Source of the DNA: Coprobacter secundus
Lineage (GTDB): Bacteria; Bacteroidota; Bacteroidia; Bacteroidales; Coprobacteraceae
NCBI GenBank assembly: GCA_000803105.1
Contig: JTDA01000001.1
Coordinates: 434,001-498,000 of the forward strand
DNA length: 64,000 bases
Direction: 5' to 3'
Shown here: positions 55,149 through 64,000 of the stretch, in pieces
Position numbering within the stretch: position 1 is the stretch's first letter
Layout of the letters: each line of letters begins with the position of its first letter
Translations under genes and position numbers: made by a program
The notes under the pieces: generated by a model
Told to the model about the DNA's origin: nothing
The model's database searches: none
What the model saw: the letters and a program-made list of their open reading frames with translations, nothing else

Positions 55149-57649
55149 GAAATACATCCAAAATGACAACACTGGAAAACAAGTTCCCGCTGCTGGCGGT
55201 GGAGCATGGCTGCATCATTTCCAAAGACGCCGACATCACGGTGGCTTTCGAGGTGGAACTGCCGGAGCTTTATACCGTGACGGGCGCGGAGTACGAGGCG
55301 ATACACGGCTGCTGGTGCAAGGCTATCAAGGTGCTGCCGGACTTCTGCGTCGTGCATAAGCAGGACTGGTTCATCAAGGAACGCTACAAGCCGGAGCTAC
55401 AGAAGGACGACATGAGTTTCTTGAGCCGCTCTTTTGAACGCCACTTCAACGAGCGTCCGTACCTGAAACATTCCTGCTACCTCTACCTGACCAAGACGAC
55501 AAAGGAGCGTAACCGGATGCAGAGCAACTTCAGTACGCTGTGCCGGGGGCATATCATCCCGAAGGAGCTGGATAAGGAAACCGCCGGGAAGTTCATGGAA
55601 GCCGCCGAACAGTTCGAGCGCATCATGAACGACAGCGGCTTTGTCAGGCTGCGCCGCTTCTCCACCGACGAGCTTGTCGGGACGGAGAAGTCTGCCGGGC
55701 TGATAGAGCGTTACTTCTCGCTCATGCCCGAAGGCGACACGACCTTGCAGGACATCGACCTCTCGGCAAAGGAAATGCGCATCGGCGACAACCGCCTGTG
55801 TCTGCACACCCTCTCCGACGCGGAGGATATGCCCGGAAAGGTAGCTACCGACATCCGGTACGAAAAACTTTCCACCGACCGCTCGGACTGCCGCCTCTCC
55901 TTCGCCTCCCCCGTGGGGCTGCTGCTCTCCTGCAACCACATCTACAACCAGTATGTGATTATCGACAACAGCGAGGAAAATTTGCAGAAGTTCGAGAAGT
56001 CCGCGAGGAATATGCAGTCGCTCTCCCGATACAGCCGGAGCAACAGCATCAACCGCGAGTGGATAGACCAGTACCTGAACGAAGCCCATTCCTACGGGCT
56101 GACCTCGGTACGGGCGCACTTCAACGTCATGGCATGGAGCGATGACGCGGAGGAACTGAAGCATATCAAGAACGATGTAGGCAGCCAGCTGGCGAGTATG
56201 GAGTGCGTACCGCGCCACAACACCATCGACTGCCCGACACTCTACTGGGCGGCGATGCCCGGCAATGCGGCGGACTTCCCGGCGGAAGAGAGTTTCCATA
56301 TCTTCATCGAGCAGGCGGTATGCCTTTTCACGGAGGAAACCAACTACCGCAGCTCGCTCTCGCCCTTCGGCATCAAGATGGTGGACAGGCTCACTGGAAA
56401 ACCGTTGCACCTTGATATCAGCGACCTGCCGATGAAGCGGGGCATCACGACGAACCGCAACAAGTTCGTGTTGGGTCCTTCGGGCAGCGGCAAATCCTTC
56501 TTTATGAACCACCTCGTGAGGCAATACTACGAGCAGGGTACGCATGTGGTACTGGTGGACACGGGAAACTCCTATCAGGGCTTGTGCGAGATGATCCGGC
56601 GCAAAACAAACGGGGCGGACGGCGTGTACTTCACCTACACGGAGGAGAAACCGATTTCGTTCAACCCGTTCTACACCGATGATTACGTGTTCGACGTGGA
56701 GAAAAAGGACAGCATCAAGACGCTGCTGCTGACGCTCTGGAAGTCGGAGGACGACAAAGTGACGAAGACGGAAAGCGGCGAACTGGGCAGTGCGGTGAAC
56801 GCCTATATTGAGCGTATCAGGGCTGACAGGAGCATCGTCCCCTCGTTCAACACCTTCTACGAGTATATGCGCGACGACTACCGCCGCGAACTGGCGGAAC
56901 GTGAGATAAAGGTGGAGAAGTCAGACTTCAACATCGACAATATGCTCACCACCATGCGGCAGTATTACCGGGGCGGACGCTACGACTTCCTGCTCAACTC
57001 CACGGAGAACATCGACCTGCTCGGCAAACGGTTCATTGTTTTCGAGATTGACAGTATTAAGGAAAATCGCGAGCTTTTCCCGGTCGTGACCATCATCATC
57101 ATGGAAGCCTTCATCAACAAGATGCGCCGTCTGAAAGGCGTAAGGAAACAGCTGATAGTGGAAGAGGCTTGGAAGGCTCTATCTTCGGCGAACATGGCTG
57201 AGTACCTGCGCTATATGTACAAGACCGTGCGCAAGTATTACGGGGAGGCAATCGTGGTGACGCAGGAGGTGGACGACATCATTTCCTCGCCCGTGGTCAA
57301 GGAGAGTATCATCAATAACTCCGACTGCAAGATACTTCTCGACCAGCGGAAGTACATGAACAAGTTTGATGCCATACAGTCCCTGTTGGGTCTGACGGAG
57401 AAGGAGAAGTCGCAGATACTCTCCATCAACATGGCGAACAACCCGTCAAGGCTCTACAAGGAAGTCTGGATCGGACTGGGCGGCACGCAGTCGGCGGTCT
57501 ATGCCACCGAAGTTAGTGCTGAAGAGTATCTGGCGTACACCACTGAAGAAACGGAGAAGGTGGAGGTTTACCGTCTGGCGGAGCAGCTGGGCGGCGACAT
57601 CGAAGCCGCCATCCGGCAGCTTGCCGAAAGGCGGAGAAACAAGAAATAA
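55145..57649 (+). CDS. traG: TraG, VirB4-type secretion ATPase
   Basis: 834 residues from the ATG at 55145 (MRNTSKMTTLENKF); the frame is open from 54959 but overlaps traF. Walker A VLGPSGSGKSF is at ~440, Walker B LIVEEAWKAL at ~668. VirB4 ATPases power assembly of the type IV secretion channel. Full length. Confidence 0.93.
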   Translation: MRNTSKMTTLENKFPLLAVEHGCIISKDADITVAFEVELPELYTVTGAEYEAIHGCWCKAIKVLPDFCVVHKQDWFIKERYKPELQKDDMSFLSRSFERHFNERPYLKHSCYLYLTKTTKERNRMQSNFSTLCRGHIIPKELDKETAGKFMEAAEQFERIMNDSGFVRLRRFSTDELVGTEKSAGLIERYFSLMPEGDTTLQDIDLSAKEMRIGDNRLCLHTLSDAEDMPGKVATDIRYEKLSTDRSDCRLSFASPVGLLLSCNHIYNQYVIIDNSEENLQKFEKSARNMQSLSRYSRSNSINREWIDQYLNEAHSYGLTSVRAHFNVMAWSDDAEELKHIKNDVGSQLASMECVPRHNTIDCPTLYWAAMPGNAADFPAEESFHIFIEQAVCLFTEETNYRSSLSPFGIKMVDRLTGKPLHLDISDLPMKRGITTNRNKFVLGPSGSGKSFFMNHLVRQYYEQGTHVVLVDTGNSYQGLCEMIRRKTNGADGVYFTYTEEKPISFNPFYTDDYVFDVEKKDSIKTLLLTLWKSEDDKVTKTESGELGSAVNAYIERIRADRSIVPSFNTFYEYMRDDYRRELAEREIKVEKSDFNIDNMLTTMRQYYRGGRYDFLLNSTENIDLLGKRFIVFEIDSIKENRELFPVVTIIIMEAFINKMRRLKGVRKQLIVEEAWKALSSANMAEYLRYMYKTVRKYYGEAIVVTQEVDDIISSPVVKESIINNSDCKILLDQRKYMNKFDAIQSLLGLTEKEKSQILSINMANNPSRLYKEVWIGLGGTQSAVYATEVSAEEYLAYTTEETEKVEVYRLAEQLGGDIEAAIRQLAERRRNKK

Positions 57650-57679
57650 TAGAAACAGATTCATCAACCAAAAAAGAAA

Positions 57680-58069
57680 ATGTGTATGAGTATATCAAGA
57701 ACGAAAATGCTGCAAGTCAGCAAGTGTTTAATCGGGCTGGCAGTCATGATACTGCAATCCTGCGAAACTGTGGACAACCGCCGCGACCTGCTTTGCGGGA
57801 ACTGGGAGAGCGTTGAGGGAAAGCCCGACGTGCTTATCTACAAGGAGGGCGAAGCCTATAAGGTAACAGTATTCAAGCGGAGCGGTCTGCGCCGTAAGCT
57901 GAAACCGGAAACCTATCTCTTGCAGGAGGAGAACGGCAACCTGTTCATGAACACCGGATTCCGTATCGACGTGTCCTACAACGAGGCGACGGACATCCTG
58001 ACCTTCTCGCCCAACGGGGACTATGTGCGCGTGAACCCGAAACCGGACCATCCGATAGGCGAGCAATAA
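57680..58069 (+). CDS. traH: TraH-like lipoprotein (DUF3876)
   Basis: 129 residues. A lipobox (AVMILQSC, Cys at residue 28) indicates a membrane lipoprotein. The mature part (LLCGNWESVEGKPDVLIYKEG... then FMNTGFRIDVSYNEATDIL) has the small beta-rich fold of DUF3876. It stands between traG and traI. Role unknown. Confidence 0.68.
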   Translation: MCMSISRTKMLQVSKCLIGLAVMILQSCETVDNRRDLLCGNWESVEGKPDVLIYKEGEAYKVTVFKRSGLRRKLKPETYLLQEENGNLFMNTGFRIDVSYNEATDILTFSPNGDYVRVNPKPDHPIGEQ

Positions 58070-58079
58070 ATAATGAAAT

Positions 58080-58095
58080 CCACTAAAATCCAAAG
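58080..58095 (+). promoter_or_regulatory. Shared leader motif before traI (possible RteR target)
   Basis: CCACTAAAATCCAAAG ends 4 bases before the ATG at 58100. It differs from the small RNA complement by a single extra A. Confidence 0.6.
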
Positions 58096-58099
58096 TAAC

Positions 58100-58729
58100 A
58101 TGAGAACAAGAATAACATTAGCCATCTGCCTGTGCCTGTTTGCAGTCGGCAGGGCAAGCGCACAGTGGGCGGTGATAGACCCGTCCAACATCGCGCAGAG
58201 CATCGTGAACACCTCCAAGAACGTGGTACACACTTCCACGACCGCCCAGAATATGATAAAAAATTTTCAAGAGACGGTGAAGATTTACGAGCAGGGCAAG
58301 AAGTATTATGACGCACTCAAATCCGTGAACAATCTGGTAAAGGACGCCCGGAAGGTGCAGCAAACCATCCTGATGGTGGGTGACATCACCGACACCTATG
58401 TGACCAGTTTCCAGAGGATGATGCGTGACGATAACTTCACGGTGGAGGAACTGGGAGCCATCGCTTTCGGCTACACGAAACTGCTGGAGGAATCCAACGA
58501 CGTGCTGACGGAACTGAAGAATGTGGTGAACATCACCACGCTCTCCATGACAGACAAGGAGCGCATGGACGTGGTGGAACGCTGCTACTCCAAGATGAAG
58601 CGTTACCGCAACCTTGTGAGCTACTACACCAACAAGAACATCAGCGTGAGCTACCTGCGTGCGAAAAAGAAGAACGACCTCGACCGCATCATGGGGCTGT
58701 ACGGGAACATGAACGAAAGATACTGGTAG
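58100..58729 (+). CDS. traI: TraI, VirB5-like periplasmic protein (DUF4141)
   Basis: 209 residues from the ATG at 58100, which begins a clean signal peptide (MRTRITLAICLCLFAVGRASAQ). The frame opens at 58073 but the extra residues lie over the leader motif. The mature protein is helical, as expected for VirB5-like pilus-tip proteins. It precedes the VirB6-like traJ by 3 bases. Confidence 0.82.
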   Translation: MRTRITLAICLCLFAVGRASAQWAVIDPSNIAQSIVNTSKNVVHTSTTAQNMIKNFQETVKIYEQGKKYYDALKSVNNLVKDARKVQQTILMVGDITDTYVTSFQRMMRDDNFTVEELGAIAFGYTKLLEESNDVLTELKNVVNITTLSMTDKERMDVVERCYSKMKRYRNLVSYYTNKNISVSYLRAKKKNDLDRIMGLYGNMNERYW

Positions 58730-58732
58730 CCT

Positions 58733-59737
58733 ATGAATTTCGACAACCTTCACCAGATTCTGCGCTCGCTCTACGAACAGATGATGCCGCTATGCGGGGA
58801 CATGGCGGGCGTGGCGAAAGGCATCGCCGGGCTGGGTGCGCTGTTCTACGTCGCCTACCGGGTGTGGCAGTCGCTGGCGAGAGCCGAACCGATAGACGTG
58901 TTCCCCATGCTGCGCCCGTTTGCGATAGGCTTATGCATCATGTTCTTCCCGACGGTGGTATTAGGCACGATAAACAGTGTCATGTCGCCCGTCGTGCAGG
59001 GCACGGCAAAGATGCTGGAGGCGGAAACGCTGGACATGAACCAGTACCGTGAGCAGAAAGACAAACTGGAATACGAGGCGATGATGCGCAACCCCGAAAC
59101 CGCCTACCTTGTGTCGAACGAGGAGTTTGACAAACAGCTGGAGGAACTGGGCTGGTCACCCGGTGACATGGTGACGATGGCGGGGATGTATATCGAGCGC
59201 GGGATGTACAACATGAAGAAGGGCATCCGCGACTTCTTCCGCGAGATACTGGAACTGATGTTCCAAGCCGCCGCCCTCGTGATAGATACCATCCGCACGT
59301 TCTTCCTCGTGGTGCTGGCGATACTCGGTCCGATAGCCTTCGCCATATCGGTGTGGGACGGCTTTCAAAGTACACTCACACAGTGGATATGCCGCTACAT
59401 ACAGGTTTATCTGTGGCTGCCCGTGTCGGATATGTTCAGCACCATACTGGCGAAGATTCAGGTGCTGATGCTGCAAAGCGACATCGAGCGTATGCAGGCT
59501 GACCCGAACTTCTCGCTGGATTCGAGCGACGGTGTGTATATCGTCTTCATGATCATAGGAATCATCGGCTACTTCACCATCCCGACGGTGGCAGGCTGGA
59601 TTATCCAAGCCGGAGGCATGGGAAGCTACGGTCGCAACGTGAACCAGACGGCAGGACGAGCAGGAAGCATGGCGGGCAGCGTGGCGGGTGCAGCCGCAGG
59701 CAACATGGTCGGACGTGCCGGGAAACTGCTGAAATAA
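58733..59737 (+). CDS. traJ: TraJ, VirB6-like polytopic membrane protein
   Basis: 334 residues. Membrane segments near 25-45, 62-85, 180-210, and 265-285, plus an amphipathic region; a Gly/Ala-rich tail (AGRAGSMAGSVAGAAAGNM). VirB6-type proteins form the inner part of the channel. Starts right after traI. Confidence 0.85.
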   Translation: MNFDNLHQILRSLYEQMMPLCGDMAGVAKGIAGLGALFYVAYRVWQSLARAEPIDVFPMLRPFAIGLCIMFFPTVVLGTINSVMSPVVQGTAKMLEAETLDMNQYREQKDKLEYEAMMRNPETAYLVSNEEFDKQLEELGWSPGDMVTMAGMYIERGMYNMKKGIRDFFREILELMFQAAALVIDTIRTFFLVVLAILGPIAFAISVWDGFQSTLTQWICRYIQVYLWLPVSDMFSTILAKIQVLMLQSDIERMQADPNFSLDSSDGVYIVFMIIGIIGYFTIPTVAGWIIQAGGMGSYGRNVNQTAGRAGSMAGSVAGAAAGNMVGRAGKLLK

Positions 59738-59768
59738 TCAACTGACAATTAAAAACGAATAAAAAACA

Positions 59769-60392
59769 ATGGAATTTAAGTCACTCAAAAACATCGAATC
59801 ATCGTTCAGGCAGATACGCCTGTTCGGTATCGTCTTCCTCTCGTTGTGCGCCGTGATAACGGTATGGAGCGTGTGGAGTTCCTACCGCTTCGCAGAGCGG
59901 CAACGGGAAAAGATTTACGTGCTGGACAACGGCAAGTCGCTGATGCTGGCTCTCTCGCAGGACTTGTCGCAGAACCGTCCGGCGGAGGCAAGGGAACACG
60001 TGCGTCGTTTCCACGAGCTGTTCTTCACGCTCTCGCCCGAAAAGAGCGCGATAGAGCATAACGTGAAACGCGCCCTGCTATTAGCGGACAAAAGTGTGTA
60101 CAACTACTATTCGGACTTTGCCGAGAAAGGGTACTACAACCGCATTATCGCCGGGAACATCAACCAAGTGCTGAAGGTGGACAGCGTGGTATGCGACTTC
60201 AACGGTTATCCCTACCGTGCCGTGACCTACGCCACACAGAAGATCATCCGGCAAAGCAACGTCACCGAGCGCAGCCTCGTGACCACGTGCCGCCTCTTGA
60301 ACTCGTCCCGTTCGGACGACAATCCCAACGGTTTCACCATCGAGGGATTCACCATCATCGAGAACAAGGATTTACAAACCATCAAAAGGTAA
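59769..60392 (+). CDS. traK: TraK, VirB8-like protein
   Basis: 207 residues with one N-terminal membrane segment (~20-40) and a periplasmic domain with VirB8/NTF2-like layout (NINQVLKVDSVVCDFNGYPYRAVTYATQ). It bridges inner and outer parts of the machine. Followed 5 bases later by traL. Confidence 0.85.
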   Translation: MEFKSLKNIESSFRQIRLFGIVFLSLCAVITVWSVWSSYRFAERQREKIYVLDNGKSLMLALSQDLSQNRPAEAREHVRRFHELFFTLSPEKSAIEHNVKRALLLADKSVYNYYSDFAEKGYYNRIIAGNINQVLKVDSVVCDFNGYPYRAVTYATQKIIRQSNVTERSLVTTCRLLNSSRSDDNPNGFTIEGFTIIENKDLQTIKR

Positions 60393-60397
60393 CGGAC

Positions 60398-60706
60398 ATG
60401 AAGAAAATCAGGAAATCATTTTGGCGTGCGTACTGGATGCTCCACGACAAAAAGAAAATGCTGGTGGCAAGGCTCAAAGGTTATCTGGACGGCTTGCCCC
60501 CGAAAACACGCAGGCGCATCGTGCTGGCGATGCTCGCCGCCTTCGCGGTGCTTGCCCTCTACACCTTCGGCAAAGCCGTCTATGACATTGGCAGGAATGA
60601 CGGCAGCCGGATAGTAACAAACCATGCCGGACAGGTGGAACTGTCCGCAAAGCCGGACAACAATCATAATGTAATACCTTATTTATATGGAGCAGACGAA
60701 GAATGA
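60398..60706 (+). CDS. traL: TraL, small membrane protein (DUF3989)
   Basis: 102 residues from the ATG at 60398 (MKKIRKSFWRAYWML). The frame is open from 60191 but overlaps traK. A basic N-terminus, one membrane segment (~47-67). It overlaps traM by 20 bases. Function unknown beyond its place in the transfer machine. Confidence 0.78.
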   Translation: MKKIRKSFWRAYWMLHDKKKMLVARLKGYLDGLPPKTRRRIVLAMLAAFAVLALYTFGKAVYDIGRNDGSRIVTNHAGQVELSAKPDNNHNVIPYLYGADEE

Positions 60707-62042
60707 ACCTAAAAACGAGAACACGGCGGCTCCCGACAACGGGAAACCGAAGAAGGAGCGCAAGCCGCTGACCGAAGCCCAAAGGCTGAAACGTCAGAAA
60801 ATGATAGTACTGCCCGCTATGGTGCTGGTATTTATCGGGGTGATGTGGCTGATATTCGCCCCGTCTTCCGACAAGGAGCAGCAACCGGGAACGGGTGGTT
60901 ACAACATCGAAATGCCCGATGCGGACAAGGCGAACCGCCAGATCATCGGCGACAAGGCGAAAGCCTACGAACAGGGGGCGATGGAGGAACGGCAGGAAAA
61001 CCGCAGCCGCGCCATGCAGGAGCTTGGCGATATGTTCGACCGCGAGGTGGCGGAAGCGGACGGCGGCAGGGACTTCGACCTTGCCAATCCCGGAAATGCG
61101 GAAGATGCAACAGCAACATCATCCGCTCCGAAAACCATCCAATCCTCCGCAGCCGCCTACCGCGACCTCAATGCCACGCTCGGCAACTTCTACGAGCAGC
61201 CGAAGAACGACAACGCGGAAATGGACGAACTATTGGAGCGCATCGCCTCGCTGGAATCGGAATTGGAATGCGAGAAGGGCAAGGCGTCCGCTATGGATGA
61301 CCAAGTGGCACTCATGGAGAAGTCCTACGAGCTGGCGGCGAAGTACATGGGCGGACAAAACGGCACACAGCCACCTGTTGGACAGGCGGCAGAGCCTTAC
61401 CCCGTGCAGAAAGCCGGAAAGAACACGGCTGCACCTGTCAGGCAGGTAACGCATCAGGTGGTGTCCTCGCTCTCACAGCCGATGAGCAACGCTGAGTTTG
61501 TCGCCTCCTTCTCGCAGGAGCGTAACCGCAGTTTCAATACGGCGGTGGGGGTCACGACCGTATCGGACAAAAACACCATTTCGGCGTGCATCTATGGGGC
61601 GCAGAGTGTGACGGACGGGCAAGCTGTCAAACTCCGGCTGCTGGAGCCAATGGCGGTGGCGGACAAAATCATCCCCCGTAATGCGGTGGTGGTAGGCACG
61701 GCAAAGATTCAGGGCGAACGGCTCGATATTGAAATTACTTCGCTGGAGTACGCGGGTACGATCATACCGGTGGAACTGGCGGTGTATGACACAGACGGGC
61801 AGCCCGGTATCTTCATTCCCAATTCGATGGAAATGAACGCCGTCCGGGAGGTCGCCGCCAACATGGGCGGCTCGCTGGGAAGCAGCATCAACATCTCCAC
61901 CAATGCCGGGGCGCAGCTCGCCTCCGACTTGGGCAAGGGGCTGATACAAGGCACGAGCCAGTACATCGCCAAAAAGATGCGAACCGTCAAGGTGCATCTG
62001 AAAGCCGGGTACAGGGTCATGCTTTACCAAGAAAAATATTGA
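60687..62042 (+). CDS. traM: TraM, VirB10-like protein
   Basis: 451 residues: a Lys-rich cytoplasmic N-terminus, one membrane segment (~34-53), a long Gln/Glu-rich coiled linker and a C-terminal beta domain (TVSDKNTISACIYGAQSVTDGQ...GTIIPVELAVYDTDGQPG), as in VirB10/TrbI. VirB10 spans inner to outer membrane and signals ATP energy to the channel. Confidence 0.88.
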   Translation: MEQTKNEPKNENTAAPDNGKPKKERKPLTEAQRLKRQKMIVLPAMVLVFIGVMWLIFAPSSDKEQQPGTGGYNIEMPDADKANRQIIGDKAKAYEQGAMEERQENRSRAMQELGDMFDREVAEADGGRDFDLANPGNAEDATATSSAPKTIQSSAAAYRDLNATLGNFYEQPKNDNAEMDELLERIASLESELECEKGKASAMDDQVALMEKSYELAAKYMGGQNGTQPPVGQAAEPYPVQKAGKNTAAPVRQVTHQVVSSLSQPMSNAEFVASFSQERNRSFNTAVGVTTVSDKNTISACIYGAQSVTDGQAVKLRLLEPMAVADKIIPRNAVVVGTAKIQGERLDIEITSLEYAGTIIPVELAVYDTDGQPGIFIPNSMEMNAVREVAANMGGSLGSSINISTNAGAQLASDLGKGLIQGTSQYIAKKMRTVKVHLKAGYRVMLYQEKY

Positions 62043-62057
62043 AAACAATAAAAATTA

Positions 62058-62074
62058 CCACTAAAATCCAAAAG
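62058..62074 (+). promoter_or_regulatory. Shared leader motif before traN (possible RteR target)
   Basis: CCACTAAAATCCAAAAG ends 2 bases before the ATG at 62077; two extra A residues relative to the small RNA complement. Confidence 0.58.
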
Positions 62075-62076
62075 TA

Positions 62077-63063
62077 ATGAGAAAAGTAATCATCATGTTT
62101 GCCCTCGCTATGGGCATCATAACTGCCAACGCGCAGGAGAATGTAACCGTTGAAACGACCAACGGAAGTGAACAACCGACCTTGACGAAGGAGGTCTATC
62201 CGCAGAAGGAGGCGGACGGCGACCTATATCACGGGCTGTCACGCAAGCTGACCTTCGACCGCATGATACCGCCGCACGGTCTGGAAGTGACCTACGACAA
62301 GACCGTCCACGTCATTTTTCCGGCGGAGGTGCGCTATGTCGATTTAGGCTCGCCCGACCTGATTGCCGGGAAAGCCGACGGAGCGGAGAACATCATCCGT
62401 GTGAAGGCTACCGTAAGGAATTTTCCCAACGAAACGAATATGTCCGTCATCACGGAGGACGGCAGTTTCTACACCTTCAACGTGAAGTACGCCGCCGAAC
62501 CGCTGTTGCTCAACGTGGAGATGTGCGACTTCATCCATGACGGCAGCACGGTGAACCGCCCGAACAACGCGCAGGAAATCTATCTGAAAGAGCTGGGCAG
62601 CGAAAGCCCGATGCTGGTGCGCCTTATCATGAAGTCCATCCACAAACAGAACAAGCGCGAGGTGAAGCATATCGGCTGCAAGCGTTTCGGCATCCAATAC
62701 CTGTTGAAAGGCATCTACACGCACAACGGCTTGCTTTATTTCCACACGGAGATAAAGAACCAGAGCAACGTGCCTTTCGATGTGGACTACATCACTTGGA
62801 AAATCGTGGACAAGAAGGTTGCGAAGCGTACTGCCGTGCAGGAGCAGATTATTCTGCCGCTCCGCGCGCAGAACTACGCCACCCTCGTGCCGGGCAAAAA
62901 GAGCGAGCGCACGGTCTTCACGATGGCGAAGTTCACCATCCCCGATGACAAGTGCCTCGTGGTGGAATTGAACGAGAAGAACGGCGGCCGTCACCAGTCC
63001 TTCGTGATTGAGAACGAGGATTTGGTACGCGCGGGTACCATCAACGAACTTCAAGTACGCTGA
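62077..63063 (+). CDS. traN: TraN, VirB9-like outer membrane channel protein
   Basis: 328 residues with a signal peptide (cleaved after ANAQ, ~20). Beta-rich periplasmic protein of the DUF4138 type (KTVHVIFPAEVRYVDLGSPDLI is the characteristic N-terminal stretch). It pairs with TraM as VirB9 with VirB10. It ends 2 bases before traO. Confidence 0.87.
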   Translation: MRKVIIMFALAMGIITANAQENVTVETTNGSEQPTLTKEVYPQKEADGDLYHGLSRKLTFDRMIPPHGLEVTYDKTVHVIFPAEVRYVDLGSPDLIAGKADGAENIIRVKATVRNFPNETNMSVITEDGSFYTFNVKYAAEPLLLNVEMCDFIHDGSTVNRPNNAQEIYLKELGSESPMLVRLIMKSIHKQNKREVKHIGCKRFGIQYLLKGIYTHNGLLYFHTEIKNQSNVPFDVDYITWKIVDKKVAKRTAVQEQIILPLRAQNYATLVPGKKSERTVFTMAKFTIPDDKCLVVELNEKNGGRHQSFVIENEDLVRAGTINELQVR

Positions 63064-63065
63064 CC

Positions 63066-63641
63066 ATGAGAAAGTACATCGCAATAATCATCGCGTCGCT
63101 TGCCCTTTTTACAGGGCAGGCGCACGCCCAGCGGTGTCTGCCGAAGATGCAGGGCATCGAGGTGAGGGCGGACATGGCGGACGGCTTCAATCTCGGCGGC
63201 AAGGACGGCGGGTACAGCTTCGGGGCGGCTCTCTCCACCTACACGAAGAAGGGGAACAAGTGGGTGTTCGGTGGCGAATACCTGTTGAAGAACAATCCCT
63301 ACAAGGACACCAAGATACCCGTGGCGCAGTTCACGGCGGAGGGCGGCTATTACTTCAAGATACTGTCGGACGCCCGAAAGATTGTTTTCGTCTATGCCGG
63401 GGCTTCGGCTCTCGCCGGATATGAGGCGGTAAATTGGGGGAAGAAGGTGCTGCATGACGGCTCCACGCTGCACGACCGGGACGCCTTCATCTACGGCGGT
63501 GCGCTGACGCTCGATGTGGAGTGTTACGTGGCAGACCGTATCGCCCTGCTTGCCAACCTGCGGGAGCGTTGCCTTTGGGGTGGCGACACACGGAAGTTCC
63601 ACACGCAGTTCGGGGTCGGTATCAAGTTCATCATCAACTGA
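63066..63641 (+). CDS. traO: TraO, exported beta-barrel-like protein
   Basis: 191 residues with a signal peptide (cleaved after AHAQ, ~22). Alternating strands (GYSFGAALSTYTKKGNKWVFGGEYLLK, late VGIKFIIN ending in an aromatic-hydrophobic residue pattern) suggest a small outer-membrane beta-barrel. Position as TraO of CTnDOT. Confidence 0.82.
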   Translation: MRKYIAIIIASLALFTGQAHAQRCLPKMQGIEVRADMADGFNLGGKDGGYSFGAALSTYTKKGNKWVFGGEYLLKNNPYKDTKIPVAQFTAEGGYYFKILSDARKIVFVYAGASALAGYEAVNWGKKVLHDGSTLHDRDAFIYGGALTLDVECYVADRIALLANLRERCLWGGDTRKFHTQFGVGIKFIIN

Positions 63642-63648
63642 CACGGGC

Positions 63649-64000
63649 ATGGAAAGGACGGAAATAGATGCTGTCAGAAGGATGCCGCTTGCGGATTTTC
63701 TCGCACGGCTGGGGCATGAGCCTGTCAGAAGGAGCGGTAACGAGCTGTGGTATCTTGCCCCGTACAGGGGCGAGCGCACATCCTCTTTCCGTGTGAACGT
63801 GGCGAAACAGCTCTGGTACGACTTCGGTTTGGGCAAGGGCGGCGACATCTTCACGCTTGCCGGGGAGTTTCTGCAAAGCGATGACTTCATGAAGCAAGCG
63901 AAGTTCATAGCGGAAGCCGCCAATATGACGGTTGCCGGATGGGAAAAGCCCGTCTATCTCTCGAAGCCGACCGAATCCGTTTTTGAGGATGTGGAGGTCG
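63649..64000 (+). CDS. traP: TraP, CHC2-type DNA primase (start only)
   Basis: At least 117 residues, cut by the window edge. It starts MERTEIDAVRRMPLADFL; the segment WYLAPYRGERTSSFRVN and LWYDFGLGKGGDIFTLAGEF matches the zinc-binding CHC2 region of primases, though its canonical Cys-His-Cys residues are not obvious here. In CTnDOT TraP may prime the transferred strand. It starts 7 bases after traO. Confidence 0.78.
   Translation, partial: MERTEIDAVRRMPLADFLARLGHEPVRRSGNELWYLAPYRGERTSSFRVNVAKQLWYDFGLGKGGDIFTLAGEFLQSDDFMKQAKFIAEAANMTVAGWEKPVYLSKPTESVFEDVEV

Larger units (their letters stand above)
19441..64000. mobile_element. CTnDOT/CTnERL-type integrative conjugative element (left end to beyond window)
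   Basis: The gene order int, xis2c, xis2d, orf3, exc, tetQ-rteA-rteB, rteC, mobA-B-C and traA to traP is that of the tetracycline-inducible Bacteroides conjugative transposons. GC content rises visibly at int compared with the division cluster, drops in the resistance cargo and rises again in mob/tra. The right end is not included. Nested inside are a group II intron, an IS982-family element and a small MITE-like element. Confidence 0.9.

Noticed and set aside
55397..56545. 382-codon open frame opposite traG
   Set aside because: traG is a convincing VirB4 ATPase in the other direction; no domain seen in the shadow.

Overview
The window comes from a member of the Bacteroidales (Bacteroidota). 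It begins with an AT-rich chromosomal division and cell-wall cluster and a few housekeeping genes. At about 19.44 kb it crosses into a large, more GC-rich integrative and conjugative element (ICE) of the CTnDOT/CTnERL type that runs off the right edge. Bacteroidales signals include TAnnTTTG -7 promoter boxes, DUF-rich Tra proteins, a TetQ/RteA/RteB operon and Xis2c/Xis2d/Exc excision genes.

Chromosome (1-19.4 kb): the 3' end of rsmH is followed by ftsL, ftsI, murE, mraY, murD, ftsW, murG, murC, ftsQ, ftsA and ftsZ, all on the plus strand with short gaps or overlaps, then a YqeY-like gene and serS, ending at a strong bidirectional terminator. The minus strand then carries a secreted GH172/DUF2961 enzyme, a DUF3109 protein and gpmI. 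A sequence close to the CTnDOT core lies in the gpmI promoter and is the likely left attachment site.

ICE, left part (19.4-35.7 kb): a tyrosine recombinase with the IntDOT signature (Ser259 in place of the first catalytic Arg, Tyr381), a RhuM-like gene, two minus-strand and two plus-strand HTH proteins (the latter Xis2c and Xis2d), orf3, exc (topoisomerase III), a probable ~90 nt small RNA (RteR-like), a DUF1896 gene and a giant methylase/helicase gene. That gene is split in helicase motif VI by a complete group II intron whose removal restores the frame.

ICE, cargo and regulation (35.7-47.3 kb): a MITE-like element, a DUF418 fragment, NTF2-like and tandem-GNAT genes, then an erythromycin-resistance gene (ermF) that is broken twice, by an IS982-family insertion exactly at its start codon and by a one-base deletion. 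An intact tetQ-rteA-rteB operon follows with its three-codon leader peptide, then a RibD/DHFR-like gene with a long hairpin leader and rteC with two 21-bp dyads upstream.

ICE, transfer region (47.3-64 kb): mobA-mobB-mobC run leftward and traA to traP run rightward from a ~700 bp intergenic region containing candidate oriT palindromes. The transfer genes encode a ParA-like protein, three DUF3408 paralogues, and the type IV secretion machine; a CHC2 primase gene is cut by the window edge.

The most interesting observation joins several parts. A leader motif, CCACTAAA(A)TCCAAAG, lies just before the start codons of five genes and in the leaders of two more, on both strands (an HTH gene, exc, the DUF1896 gene, mobA, traE leader, traI, traN). 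Its reverse complement lies in the putative RteR small RNA, just before its terminator. This suggests one antisense RNA that pairs with translation-initiation regions across the excision, mobilization and transfer genes.
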